Assembly (NCBI GenBank): GCA_017470085.1
Contig: JAFUFE010000086.1
Span: 1 to 37,334, forward strand
Direction of reading: 5' to 3'
DNA length: 37,334 bases
Source of the DNA: Treponema sp.
Lineage (GTDB): Bacteria > Spirochaetota > Spirochaetia > Treponematales > Treponemataceae
How positions within the stretch are numbered: the stretch's first letter is position 1; each line of letters begins with the position of its first letter. The notes below the pieces were generated by a model. That model saw nothing but the letters and a program-made list of their open reading frames with translations. It was not told the origin of the DNA and ran no database searches. The translations under genes and the position numbers were made by a program. This document shows, one piece after another, positions 7,806 to 15,347 of this stretch.

Positions 7806-8972
7806 ATGTTAGGAAATTTTACGTATTGCAATCCCACGCGATTGTATTTTGGAGAAAATGCGCTCGATAGCCTCGGCACGGAACTAACGCAATACGGTAA
7901 CACCGTACAACTTATCTACGGCGGCGGTTCAATCAAAAAAAACGGTATCTATGATGCGGTCATAAAAATCCTGCGCGATTCAGGAAAGACGATTGTCGAA
8001 GATGCCGGTGTTATGCCGAATCCTACCGCAGAAAAATTACGGAACGGGGCTGCCCTCGCACGAAACAACAACGTTGACCTGCTGCTCGCAGTCGGCGGTG
8101 GTTCATGCGTGGACTATGCAAAAGCGGTTTCCGTTTCCGCATGGGACAGCGACGCTCCGTGGGAAAAATTCTTTGTACGCATGGAAAGCCCTACGGAAAA
8201 AATCATCCCGGTGGGCTGCGTGCTCACCATGGCGGGCACCGGATCAGAAATGAACGGTGGTTCAGTAATCACCAACCATGCAACCAAACAGAAAATTGGC
8301 CACGTGTTCGGCCCCGCAGTGTTTCCGAAGTTTTCTATCCTAAATCCAAAGTTCACCTACAGCCTACCGCGTTATCAGATGATTGCAGGATTTTTTGACA
8401 TCATGTCTCACATCCTTGAACAGTATTTTTCCGGCACCGATGACAACACGTCTGACTATCTCATGGAAGGCTTGCTCAAATCGCTCATCCACAGTGCACG
8501 TATCGCGGTAAAAAATCCGGAAGACTACGAAGCGCGCAGCAATATCATGTGGATTGCCACGTGGGCGCTCAACACGCTCGTTGCCAAAGGCAAATCGACA
8601 GACTGGATGGTGCACATGATCGGCCAGTCAATCGGCGGATACACCGATGCAACGCACGGCATGACACTCTCTGCAATCTCCATGGCGTATTACCGTTTTA
8701 TCATGCCATACGGGTTGCCAAAGTTCACGCGCTATGCCATAAACGTGTGGGGAGTAAATCCTGACGGTAAAACCGATGAAGCTATTGCACAAGAAGGGCT
8801 TAGCGCCATGGAAACATGGATGCGCGACATCGGTCTCGTAATGAACATCACCGAACTGGGCGTAAAACCAGACATGCTCGACGGCATCGCCGACGGTTCG
8901 TTCATTCTCGATGGCGGCTACAAAGTGCTCTCGCATGACGAAATCGTCAGCATCTTAAGACAGAGCATGTGA
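7806..8972 (+). CDS. Iron-containing alcohol dehydrogenase (NAD(P)H-dependent butanol dehydrogenase type)
   Basis: Group III alcohol dehydrogenase that reduces aldehydes such as butyraldehyde or acetaldehyde to alcohols in fermentation, or the reverse, in the cytoplasm. The 388-residue chain has the Rossmann-like N-domain with GGGSCVD (97-103) and the all-helical C-domain. Candidate metal ligands sit in the family pattern: Asp198, His202 (DIMSH), His270 (VHMIG) and His284 (DATHGMTL). I place the start at ATG 7806 because GGAGG lies 8 nt before it; an upstream in-frame ATG at 7791 overlaps that site. The gene converges on the thiolase gene, which works on related acyl-CoA intermediates. Confidence 0.92.
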   Translation: MLGNFTYCNPTRLYFGENALDSLGTELTQYGNTVQLIYGGGSIKKNGIYDAVIKILRDSGKTIVEDAGVMPNPTAEKLRNGAALARNNNVDLLLAVGGGSCVDYAKAVSVSAWDSDAPWEKFFVRMESPTEKIIPVGCVLTMAGTGSEMNGGSVITNHATKQKIGHVFGPAVFPKFSILNPKFTYSLPRYQMIAGFFDIMSHILEQYFSGTDDNTSDYLMEGLLKSLIHSARIAVKNPEDYEARSNIMWIATWALNTLVAKGKSTDWMVHMIGQSIGGYTDATHGMTLSAISMAYYRFIMPYGLPKFTRYAINVWGVNPDGKTDEAIAQEGLSAMETWMRDIGLVMNITELGVKPDMLDGIADGSFILDGGYKVLSHDEIVSILRQSM

Positions 8973-8998
8973 TTTTTCAGGAGCACGTCATCTGGTAA

Positions 8999-9093
8999 CC
9001 GTGCCTTCGGGGTTCACTCACGCTCATTCTCCGCGCTGTACGCGGAGAACTGCCGCCCCTCCGGCACGGGCTACGTCGTTCGGCAGAACGAAC
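8999..9093. terminator. Long imperfect hairpin between convergent genes, possible bidirectional terminator or palindromic element
   Basis: Nested inverted repeats: CCGTGCC (8999-9005) with GGCACGG (9063-9069), GGGG (9009-9012) with CCCC (9056-9059), and a perfect inner stem TTCTCCGCG-CTGTA-CGCGGAGAA (9027-9049). A further hairpin GTTCG-GCAGAA-CGAAC follows at 9078-9093. It lies between the stop of the alcohol dehydrogenase (8972) and the distal TAG of the thiolase (9129). There is no clean U-tract, so a dispersed palindromic element is equally possible. Confidence 0.55.
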
Positions 9094-9128
9094 AGGTACC
9101 GCCGTGGAAGCAGCTGCATACTGGCCAA

Positions 9129-10334
9129 CTAGTGGTGCATCCGGAAAAGGCTCGCCATAGCAGGACCGGTACCCACGCAGAGAGATGCGCCGCCAAGTCT
9201 ATGGCCGCGCCGCTTCATTTCGTGAAGCAGCGTTACCACTATCCGAAGTCCTGTTCAGCCGATAGGATGCCCTAAAGATATTCCTGAACCGTTACGATTT
9301 ACATCCGCCATATTCAGTTCCATACCGGCTTCTTCTTTGAGCATACGGCCAGCACCGATAAATTGAGCGGCAAACGCTTCATTGATTTCCCAACACTCAA
9401 CGTCTTGAAACCGTACGCCCGCCGCGAGAAGCACTTTAGGAATAGCTTTCGCCGGGCCGACTCCCATAATACGCGGTTCCACCCCCGCAGAACAGATATG
9501 CACTATGTGAGCTAGAGGTGTCACACCGAGTTCTGCAGCTTTTTCAGCAGACATCACTATGCAAGCAGCGGCGGCGTCATTCACCCCAGAGGCATTAGCA
9601 GCAGTGACGACTCCACCTGCTTTGAAAACAGGTTTGAGTGTGCTCAAAGACTCCATACTGGTACCGCGGATAGGATGTTCGTCAGTATCGATGATTGTAT
9701 CTCCACGCTTCGATTTTAGGACAATGGGGACAATTTCCTCCTTAAAATTACCGGCATCAATGGCCTGAACGGCGCGATTGTGGCTCATAACAGCTAATTC
9801 GTCACATTCTTCGCGGGTAATCCCATACATTTCCGCAACGTTTTCGGCAGTTATTCCCATATGTCCGGGAGTTAATTCATCTATCAGTGCGTCATGGGTC
9901 ATAGAATCATATACTGTACCGTCATTCATACGAAATCCGCTGCGCGCCTTATCCAATAAATACGGCGCAGTGCTCATGCTCTCTACGCCAACAACAAGAA
10001 CAACAGTAGCTTTGCCCACCATAATATGGTCGGATGCAATTTCCAGTGCGCGCATACCGGAAGCACAGTTTTGATTTATTGTGACCCCAACTGCATGAGA
10101 ACCAAGCCCAATCCGATGGCCTACCTGCATGGCGGGCAATGAGCCTTGCATTCCAGAAAGAACCTCGCCCATAACAATCTCATCTACAACATGCGGTTCC
10201 ACACCGGCACGCTTGATGGCTTCTTTTCCCGCAGCAATGGCAAGTTCACGAGCAGTAATATCTTTAAACTGACCGAACAATTTGCCGATAGGCGTCCGAC
10301 AGGCGCTGACAATAACAGTATCTTTGACATTCAT
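9129..10334 (-). CDS. Acetyl-CoA C-acetyltransferase (thiolase) with an in-frame TGA, candidate selenoprotein
   Basis: Thiolases condense two acetyl-CoA to acetoacetyl-CoA or cleave 3-ketoacyl-CoA. The frame runs from ATG 10334 (strong GAGGAGGAA upstream) with nucleophilic Cys90 in QNCASGMRA and His356 in GHPIG, then meets TGA at 9257-9255 as codon 360. The same frame continues 41 codons with the family C-terminus (TGLRIVVTLLHEMKRRG, then LCVGTGPAMASLF with Cys386) to TAG at 9131-9129. Read-through gives 401 residues; the His356-Cys386 distance equals His348-Cys378 of the Zoogloea enzyme, and codon 360 matches Ala352, often Ala or Cys in homologues. A SECIS-like hairpin follows the TGA. Best reading is selenocysteine; otherwise a nonsense mutation removing the catalytic Cys, or a base-call error. 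Confidence 0.85.
9208..9232 (-). promoter_or_regulatory. Candidate bacterial SECIS element
   Basis: In the thiolase mRNA, 22 nt after the TGA, a 10-bp stem (CGCUGCUUCA with UGAAGCGGCG, one G-U pair) closes a five-base loop CGAAA. The loop begins 32 nt... that is, 32 nt lie between the UGA and the loop. Published bacterial SECIS criteria ask for a 16-37 nt distance, a loop of 3-14 nt and a G in the first two loop positions; here G is second. The stem lies inside conserved coding sequence (LLHEMKRR), so part of it could be chance. Confidence 0.5.
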
Positions 10335-10643
10335 AAAGGATTCCTCCTCGATTATATAAAATGATGAGATATTCTTGAGAGCACACCCGGTTGAGAATTA
10401 CAGAAACGAATATTTATTTTTAATTATACAGCGTTCTATTTCAATGAGAAGGAATATATCGTTTATTTTATTTGTATTATTCACTGATAGTATCGGTAAC
10501 GGCGGCGGCTGTATAGTATCTGTGTATTGTACAGTATAAACACATTTTCATTAACGAATATAACTCTTTGTACACGCACACATCCTGCACAAGCGATCCA
10601 AAGACGGATTGCCTGCACAGCCGCCGCGCTCAAGAAAATTGGA
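10335..10643. other. Intergenic region holding the thiolase leader; no gene seen
   Basis: 309 bp between the thiolase start and the M15 peptidase stop, rich in A/T near the thiolase. It contains the thiolase ribosome-binding site and the candidate promoter at 10423-10450. Open frames here are short and without ribosome-binding sites. Confidence 0.5.
10423..10450 (-). promoter_or_regulatory. Possible promoter of the thiolase gene
   Basis: A consensus -10 TATAAT at 10428-10423 with a weak -35 TTCTCA at 10450-10445, spacer 16 bp, minus strand. It would give an 80-nt leader. A second TATAAT at 10356-10351 is too close to the Shine-Dalgarno to serve as the -10 of this message. Confidence 0.45.
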
Positions 10644-11558
10644 TCATCGTTCGGTATATGCGCGATACGCAATCAGTTCTGGGTGATATTCAAAATGCAT
10701 ATTATCCCAGATAATCCATTTTCCACCCCAGATAAATCCTTCCGACTCAAAAATCGCTATGACCGCTTGCGGTGGCATCCACCGTTTTTCGAGTGGCAGC
10801 AGCATCCAGTTGTCCGGATCGATATCACGTCTCCACGCCCAATACAAATTTTTTTGTCCCCAGCCGCGTGGTAATACGTCAATCGCTATGCCGATGCTGT
10901 GAAATGAACGACGCGAAGAATCGCGGATTGCTCGCCACACATAGCCATCTGTTTTTGACAGTTCAGCAACAAAAGCGGCGGTTTCGCTGTCGGTTTCTGC
11001 AAGTGTACGAATCCGCCGCTCTACTCGGTTGAGCGGTTCCTGTAGTCGTTTATGTATATTGCAGCTTTTTCCTAAAAATGTATGCCGCACAATATGCCGC
11101 TCAACCGATTGCTGTGTCGCACAGTCATAGACAACATCGTAAAAAAATGGCGGTGTTCCTGCACCGTTTTGTCGATTTTCCGGCGAGCTGAAGTTGCGAA
11201 TGCGTTGAATTTCTTCCGCAGAAAAATTTGCCGGATCAGGAACATCATATGCATAGTGATATAAAAGCGTCCAATACGTATCTTTATTTTCCAACTGCGC
11301 TGCTGGCAAAAATCGTCCGCCCGCCCAATATAATTCAGCAGTACGAGAATCAACGTCTATCGTTATGAGCCAGTCGGCAGACGATTCATCATAGGTGCTC
11401 TTAAAGTGTACATCGGGATAGGCACTGCGAAAAATCGCAAGTTCTGCCGGCTCATCAATCGTTCCAGAAAACGTATCGGCTTCATCGCACTTTGCTGTAG
11501 AACAGGAAAGAAAAATCACGACAAACGTTACACTTGCTATGAGATAATTTTTCTTCAC
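10644..11558 (-). CDS. M15-family peptidase lipoprotein (D-Ala-D-Ala carboxypeptidase type)
   Basis: M15 enzymes are zinc peptidases that cut peptidoglycan stem peptides. The motif HSIGIAIDV gives the first zinc His and Asp, and DNMHFEYHPE gives the catalytic Glu region and last zinc His, with GGKW just before. A 304-residue product starting at GTG 11558 begins VKKNYLIASVTFVVIFLSC, a lipoprotein signal with lipid-modified Cys19, so the enzyme should act in the periplasm on a membrane anchor. The frame is open to ATG 11723, but those 55 residues are unlike a signal peptide. A TATACT box ends 6 nt before the GTG with no Shine-Dalgarno, suggesting a leaderless message. Which peptide bond is cut cannot be told. 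Confidence 0.82.
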   Translation of the reverse strand: MKKNYLIASVTFVVIFLSCSTAKCDEADTFSGTIDEPAELAIFRSAYPDVHFKSTYDESSADWLITIDVDSRTAELYWAGGRFLPAAQLENKDTYWTLLYHYAYDVPDPANFSAEEIQRIRNFSSPENRQNGAGTPPFFYDVVYDCATQQSVERHIVRHTFLGKSCNIHKRLQEPLNRVERRIRTLAETDSETAAFVAELSKTDGYVWRAIRDSSRRSFHSIGIAIDVLPRGWGQKNLYWAWRRDIDPDNWMLLPLEKRWMPPQAVIAIFESEGFIWGGKWIIWDNMHFEYHPELIAYRAYTER

Positions 11559-11564
11559 AAAATC

Positions 11565-11594
11565 AGTATAGCATTCGATGTTGCCATAATACAA
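11565..11594 (-). promoter_or_regulatory. Promoter of the M15 peptidase gene, apparently leaderless
   Basis: -10 TATACT at 11570-11565 and -35 TTGTAT at 11594-11589, spacer 18 bp, minus strand. Six bases separate the -10 from the GTG at 11558. Confidence 0.45.
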
Positions 11595-11741
11595 GTAGCG
11601 ACGCTTTAAAAAGCAATAACACCTGAACCAGCATGGCACTGCAGTATCACTGTGCTTATCCTGTATCTGGAATTTTTTTAACACGCTTTCCGCACCACTG
11701 TATAAAACAACACCACTGTTCATACAGCGAACAGTACGTGC

Positions 11742-12596
11742 CTACTTAAAGCTTGCCCGTGAAAGCGGAGAGCCGATCCACTGCCCGTCTCCACCTAAAA
11801 ATTCTTTCCGCTCACCGTTGATAATAAATTGCACGCCCTGTACGGTGGGAAACGTCGTCGCCGTATACACAACCTGCATAAGCTGTGCTATATATCCTTC
11901 AACGCCATAGGGATTAATTTCAAATTCATCGCTCACGTTCACAATAGCTATACCGTCACGGATTGTCACACCGAGCAACCGTGTGCCTGGAGGGATAAGC
12001 GTCAAATAATGCGCCGTCTGTTCGGCAGCGGTCGGCCCGGTAAATAACGATTTAAGCGTATCTGAAAGCGGCGAATCAGACTTTGGTAACGTGCGTGTAA
12101 CGATGTGCCGATTTATAGAACCGTCTTCCGGTTCAATAACGACAAAACACAGCTGTGTATTCATTGTAGCAGCGGCGGGTTTTTGCTCTGGTGGCACCGC
12201 TACAGTTTCTTTAGATGTATTCACCGATTTTTGTTCCGATGTCTTTGGCGGTAGCGGGCGTTGCTCTATAACAGGAGTGATGGTCTCCGGCGGTTTCTGT
12301 TCGTGTTCGGCGATATCTGCTACAATCGTTTCTGTGGTATCTACCGGCGGAACGATATCTATAACAAGTGGAGCCGACGTCATCTCCGATATATCCGGTG
12401 CACTTGTAGATTCTTCAGATGCAGTAGGACCGAATACACGAGCAAAAAAATTGGTCTGCGAAAGATTATGTGCTATTGTTTCCCGCTTGATTAAAAAAAT
12501 CATAAAGATAACTATCGCGCATAACATCCATACTGCGGCGATGAGAAAACCATTGTTTTGTTGTTTTGTACGTTTTTTTTTGCGTTGTTGCGCCAT
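11742..12596 (-). CDS. Membrane-anchored GerMN-domain protein
   Basis: A 284-residue protein: Lys/Arg/Gln-rich cytoplasmic start, one membrane helix at about 17-36 (FLIAAVWMLCAIVIFMIFLI), a long Pro/Thr/Glu-rich linker (about 55-145), then a GerMN domain (about 150-280) with LIPPGTRLLGVTIRDGIAIVNVS and TVQGVQFIINGER. GerMN domains occur in spore GerM and in exported lipoproteins such as LpqB; in non-sporulating spirochaetes their role is unknown. The domain should face the periplasm, consistent with a cell-wall neighbour, the M15 peptidase, 183 bp downstream. Start ATG 12596 has AAGGAA 7 nt upstream. Confidence 0.85.
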   Translation of the reverse strand: MAQQRKKKRTKQQNNGFLIAAVWMLCAIVIFMIFLIKRETIAHNLSQTNFFARVFGPTASEESTSAPDISEMTSAPLVIDIVPPVDTTETIVADIAEHEQKPPETITPVIEQRPLPPKTSEQKSVNTSKETVAVPPEQKPAAATMNTQLCFVVIEPEDGSINRHIVTRTLPKSDSPLSDTLKSLFTGPTAAEQTAHYLTLIPPGTRLLGVTIRDGIAIVNVSDEFEINPYGVEGYIAQLMQVVYTATTFPTVQGVQFIINGERKEFLGGDGQWIGSPLSRASFK

Positions 12597-12653
12597 GTAT
12601 ATTCCTTAAAAAATCGCAAATGGTAATCCCGCCGTTTACGTGTGTCATGATTA

Positions 12654-12683
12654 ATTACAGCACACATGAACTATTCGCGTCAG
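12654..12683 (-). promoter_or_regulatory. Weak candidate promoter of the GerMN gene
   Basis: -10 TGTAAT at 12659-12654 and -35 CTGACG at 12683-12678, spacer 18 bp, minus strand. It lies in the 99-bp gap after nfnB and would give the GerMN gene its own transcript; otherwise it is read from nfnA. Confidence 0.3.
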
Positions 12684-12695
12684 TTGGACGACGGT

Positions 12696-14225
12696 TCAAG
12701 CATTCTTTTCAGTTGCCAAATACTCATTTATTGCGGCCGCAGCTTTCCGCCCTTCGCCCATCGCCAGAATAACGGTTGCGGAGCCGAGCACAATATCCCC
12801 CCCCGCCCATACATTAGTATGACTGGTTTCCTGTTTTTCGTCAACAATCAGATGTCCCCGGCTATCTGCCGCAAGACCGGACGTCGTCCTGACGAGCAAT
12901 GGATTGGATTCATTTCCGAGCGCCACCACAACAGTGTCACAGGCTATTTCGTGCTCGCTCCCGGCAATCGCGACAGGGCTCCGCCGCCCAGATGCATCTG
13001 GTTCACCAAGTTCATAGCGCTGTGCTATAATCGCGCACACGCGACCATCACGCAACGGGTCATCGCTGTGAACAGCACAGATGCGAACAGGATTTTCCAA
13101 AAATCGGAAATTGATTCCTTCCTCTTCTGCATGGAGCACTTCTTCTTTTCGCGCGGGCATCTCAGCACGTGTCCGCCGATAGATAACAGAAACTTGCGCC
13201 ACCCCGAGGCGCAATGCCATGCGCGCCGCATCCATGGCAACGTTCCCCCCCCCTACAACAACAACATGCTTTGCATGATAAAACGGAGTAGCCGCTTTCT
13301 CTTCTTCGTACGCTTTCATCAAATTAGCGCGCGTTAAATACTCGTTTGCGCTGAACACACCGATGTAGTTTTCTCCGGGAATACCCAAAAATTTAGGCAG
13401 CCCGGCACCAGTCCCGATAAACGCGGCATTGTATCCTTTTTCATTGAGCAGTTGTTCAAGCGTAGTGGTACGCCCTATCAGCGCATTCAGTTCAAAGCGA
13501 ACTCCCATCTTCTTTAAATTGGCAATTTCTGTGGTAAGAATTTCTTTTGGCAACCGGAACTCGGGAATGCCGTAGAGCATGACACCGCCTGCTTTATGCA
13601 TGGCTTCAAACACAGTTACATCATGTCCTGCGCGGCGGCAGTCTGCGGCAACCGTTAACCCCGCGGGACCGGATCCGATAACGGCAACTTTTTTCCCCGT
13701 TGCGGGCGCAACTTCAGGAACAGTAATCTCATTGTGTTCTCGCTCCCAGTCTGCAACAAACCGCTCAAGCCGGCCGATGGATACGGCTTTATCAACCGAC
13801 TTATGGATTTTCCCCACCGTACACACGCTCTGACATTGCTTTTCCTGCGGACACACGCGCCCACAGACCGCAGGTAAAAGATTTGTCCGTTTGATTGTAT
13901 CTACTGCTGCTTTGAAATTGCCGGCGGTAATTTTCGCAATGAACTGTGGAATCGCAATATTCACTGGACACCCTTGAACGCATGGTTCATTTTTACATTG
14001 CAAACATCGCGTAGCTTCAACAATCGCCTGTTCCTGCGTATAGCCAAGCGCAACCTCTTCAATGCGGCGGGCACGTATTTTGGGGTCTCCCGTCGGCATG
14101 TCTTCCGGAGGAATCGCAAGCCGTTCCCGCGTAGTTATGGGCGTAACCGCATATTTTTGTTTTATATCTTCATATGCGATTTTTGCTTTTTCAGCCAGCT
14201 GTTCTTTTGATACATGCGTATTCAT
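12696..14225 (-). CDS. nfnB: NADPH/ferredoxin oxidoreductase subunit NfnB (glutamate-synthase-small-subunit-like)
   Basis: Large subunit of the electron-bifurcating transhydrogenase that couples NADH and reduced ferredoxin to make NADPH. The 509 residues start with a two [4Fe-4S] domain (Cys74, 77, 82, 86 and 121, 125, 131, 135), then an FAD-binding GSGPAGL (184-190) and an NADP-binding GGGNVAMDAAR (325-335). The sequence also resembles the glutamate synthase small subunit (gltD/gltA), but an NfnA gene 8 bp upstream and no glutamate synthase large subunit support NfnB. The AGGA ribosome-binding site overlaps the nfnA stop. Soluble, cytoplasmic. Confidence 0.9.
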   Translation of the reverse strand: MNTHVSKEQLAEKAKIAYEDIKQKYAVTPITTRERLAIPPEDMPTGDPKIRARRIEEVALGYTQEQAIVEATRCLQCKNEPCVQGCPVNIAIPQFIAKITAGNFKAAVDTIKRTNLLPAVCGRVCPQEKQCQSVCTVGKIHKSVDKAVSIGRLERFVADWEREHNEITVPEVAPATGKKVAVIGSGPAGLTVAADCRRAGHDVTVFEAMHKAGGVMLYGIPEFRLPKEILTTEIANLKKMGVRFELNALIGRTTTLEQLLNEKGYNAAFIGTGAGLPKFLGIPGENYIGVFSANEYLTRANLMKAYEEEKAATPFYHAKHVVVVGGGNVAMDAARMALRLGVAQVSVIYRRTRAEMPARKEEVLHAEEEGINFRFLENPVRICAVHSDDPLRDGRVCAIIAQRYELGEPDASGRRSPVAIAGSEHEIACDTVVVALGNESNPLLVRTTSGLAADSRGHLIVDEKQETSHTNVWAGGDIVLGSATVILAMGEGRKAAAAINEYLATEKNA

Positions 14226-14233
14226 GGTTCGTC

Positions 14234-15097
14234 CTACGTCTGCGTTTCGGCACCTGCCGCGGCCTGTAATTCAAGCTTACACATATGATACGATTCCGTT
14301 TCGTATTCTTTAAACGAACGCATGCGTAACATCATAGTATCCCAATCCACCTGATGTCCGTCAAAATCAGGACCGTCAACACAAACAAATTGCAATTTTC
14401 CTCCGACCGTAACTCGGCAGCACCCACACATGCCCGTTCCATCAATCATAATCGTATTGAGCGACACCACCGTCGGAATACCGTATGGCTCTGTTGTCTG
14501 CGCTGCGAACTTCATCATAATAGGCGGCCCAATCGCAATGACTTCTGCGGGAGGAGAATTCGACGAACACAGCTCTTCAAGCGGAACAGTCACCAGTCCT
14601 TTGCGCCCTGCGCTGCCGTCATCAGTCATAATAATAACGTCATCAGCAGTGCTTTTCATCTCATCCACAAAAATAAGCAAATCTTTTGTGCGCGCACCGA
14701 TAATCATGATGACTTTGTTACCTGCCGCTTTCAATGCTTGTACGATGGGATAGCACGGCGCAACACCGAATCCCCCCCCAATGACTACCACTGGACGTGC
14801 TCTTTTTTCAATTACAGATGGATTTCCGAGCGGCCCAAGAACGGTGGGGAGTTCATCGCCCGCTTTTTTCTGTGAAAGTCGCAATGTCGTAGCGCCGACT
14901 GCCTGAAAAACAAGCGCTATCCATCCTTCGTCGCTATGGGCATCTGCTATTGTGAGCGGAATGCGTTCCCCGTACTCAGCATCAATCTGTACAATGATAA
15001 ATTGCCCTGCCTTGCGATTTCGTGCAATTTCAGGTGCATTGATTTTCATATAATAGACGCCGGACGATAGTTCTTTTTTTTCAAGAATCGTAAACAT
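14234..15097 (-). CDS. nfnA: Ferredoxin-NADP reductase subunit alpha NfnA
   Basis: NAD-binding small subunit of the Nfn complex; the family also includes sulfide dehydrogenase beta and dihydroorotate dehydrogenase electron-transfer subunits. The 287-residue chain has an FAD domain (RIPLTIAD near 45-52), an NAD-binding segment VVVIGGGFGVAPCYPI (103-118), and near the end the Cys-rich [2Fe-2S] site MCGCC with Cys224, 226, 227 and 239. Immediate coupling to nfnB identifies it. AGGG lies 8 nt or so before ATG 15097, and a good promoter sits at 15132-15160. Confidence 0.9.
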   Translation of the reverse strand: MFTILEKKELSSGVYYMKINAPEIARNRKAGQFIIVQIDAEYGERIPLTIADAHSDEGWIALVFQAVGATTLRLSQKKAGDELPTVLGPLGNPSVIEKRARPVVVIGGGFGVAPCYPIVQALKAAGNKVIMIIGARTKDLLIFVDEMKSTADDVIIMTDDGSAGRKGLVTVPLEELCSSNSPPAEVIAIGPPIMMKFAAQTTEPYGIPTVVSLNTIMIDGTGMCGCCRVTVGGKLQFVCVDGPDFDGHQVDWDTMMLRMRSFKEYETESYHMCKLELQAAAGAETQT

Positions 15098-15131
15098 ATC
15101 ACACCCTAAAACTGAACACTATTGTTACGCC

Positions 15132-15160
15132 ATTGTACTGTATCAGTGTTTATGCGTCAA
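15132..15160 (-). promoter_or_regulatory. Sigma-70 promoter of nfnA-nfnB
   Basis: -35 TTGACG at 15160-15155, 17-bp spacer, -10 TACAAT at 15137-15132, minus strand. The expected transcript starts near 15125 with a leader of about 28 nt. Confidence 0.65.
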
Positions 15161-15347
15161 TTTCACGAATACCGAAAATCGACGCCAGGGAAAAGTAGTC
15201 GCGACGAAATGCAACCGGACTGCTCAATTTCGCGCACAGCATGCACACTTTTTGATACTGATTTTTTGTTGCCTCCTACAATACACATGGACACCGTTCC
15301 CGTACAGCACTGTCACCGCTGGCGCGCCAATACCATAAGAATTACGT

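Noticed and set aside
9255-10334. Reading the thiolase as a truncated 359-residue gene ending at GHPIG
   Set aside because: The frame continues with the conserved family C-terminus and a proper TAG, so the 3' end at 9129 is a better description, whatever the TGA means.
10351-10356. Perfect TATAAT just before the thiolase Shine-Dalgarno as its -10
   Set aside because: Transcription from it would begin inside the ribosome-binding site, and no -35 of worth is found at the right distance.
11559-11723. Longer start of the M15 peptidase at ATG 11723
   Set aside because: The extra 55 residues do not look like a leader and would bury the lipoprotein signal peptide.
12666-13337. 223-codon plus-strand open frame
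   Set aside because: It overlaps most of nfnB in the other orientation, and nfnB has unmistakable Fe-S and nucleotide-binding motifs.
14354-14875. 173-codon plus-strand open frame
   Set aside because: Antisense shadow of nfnA.
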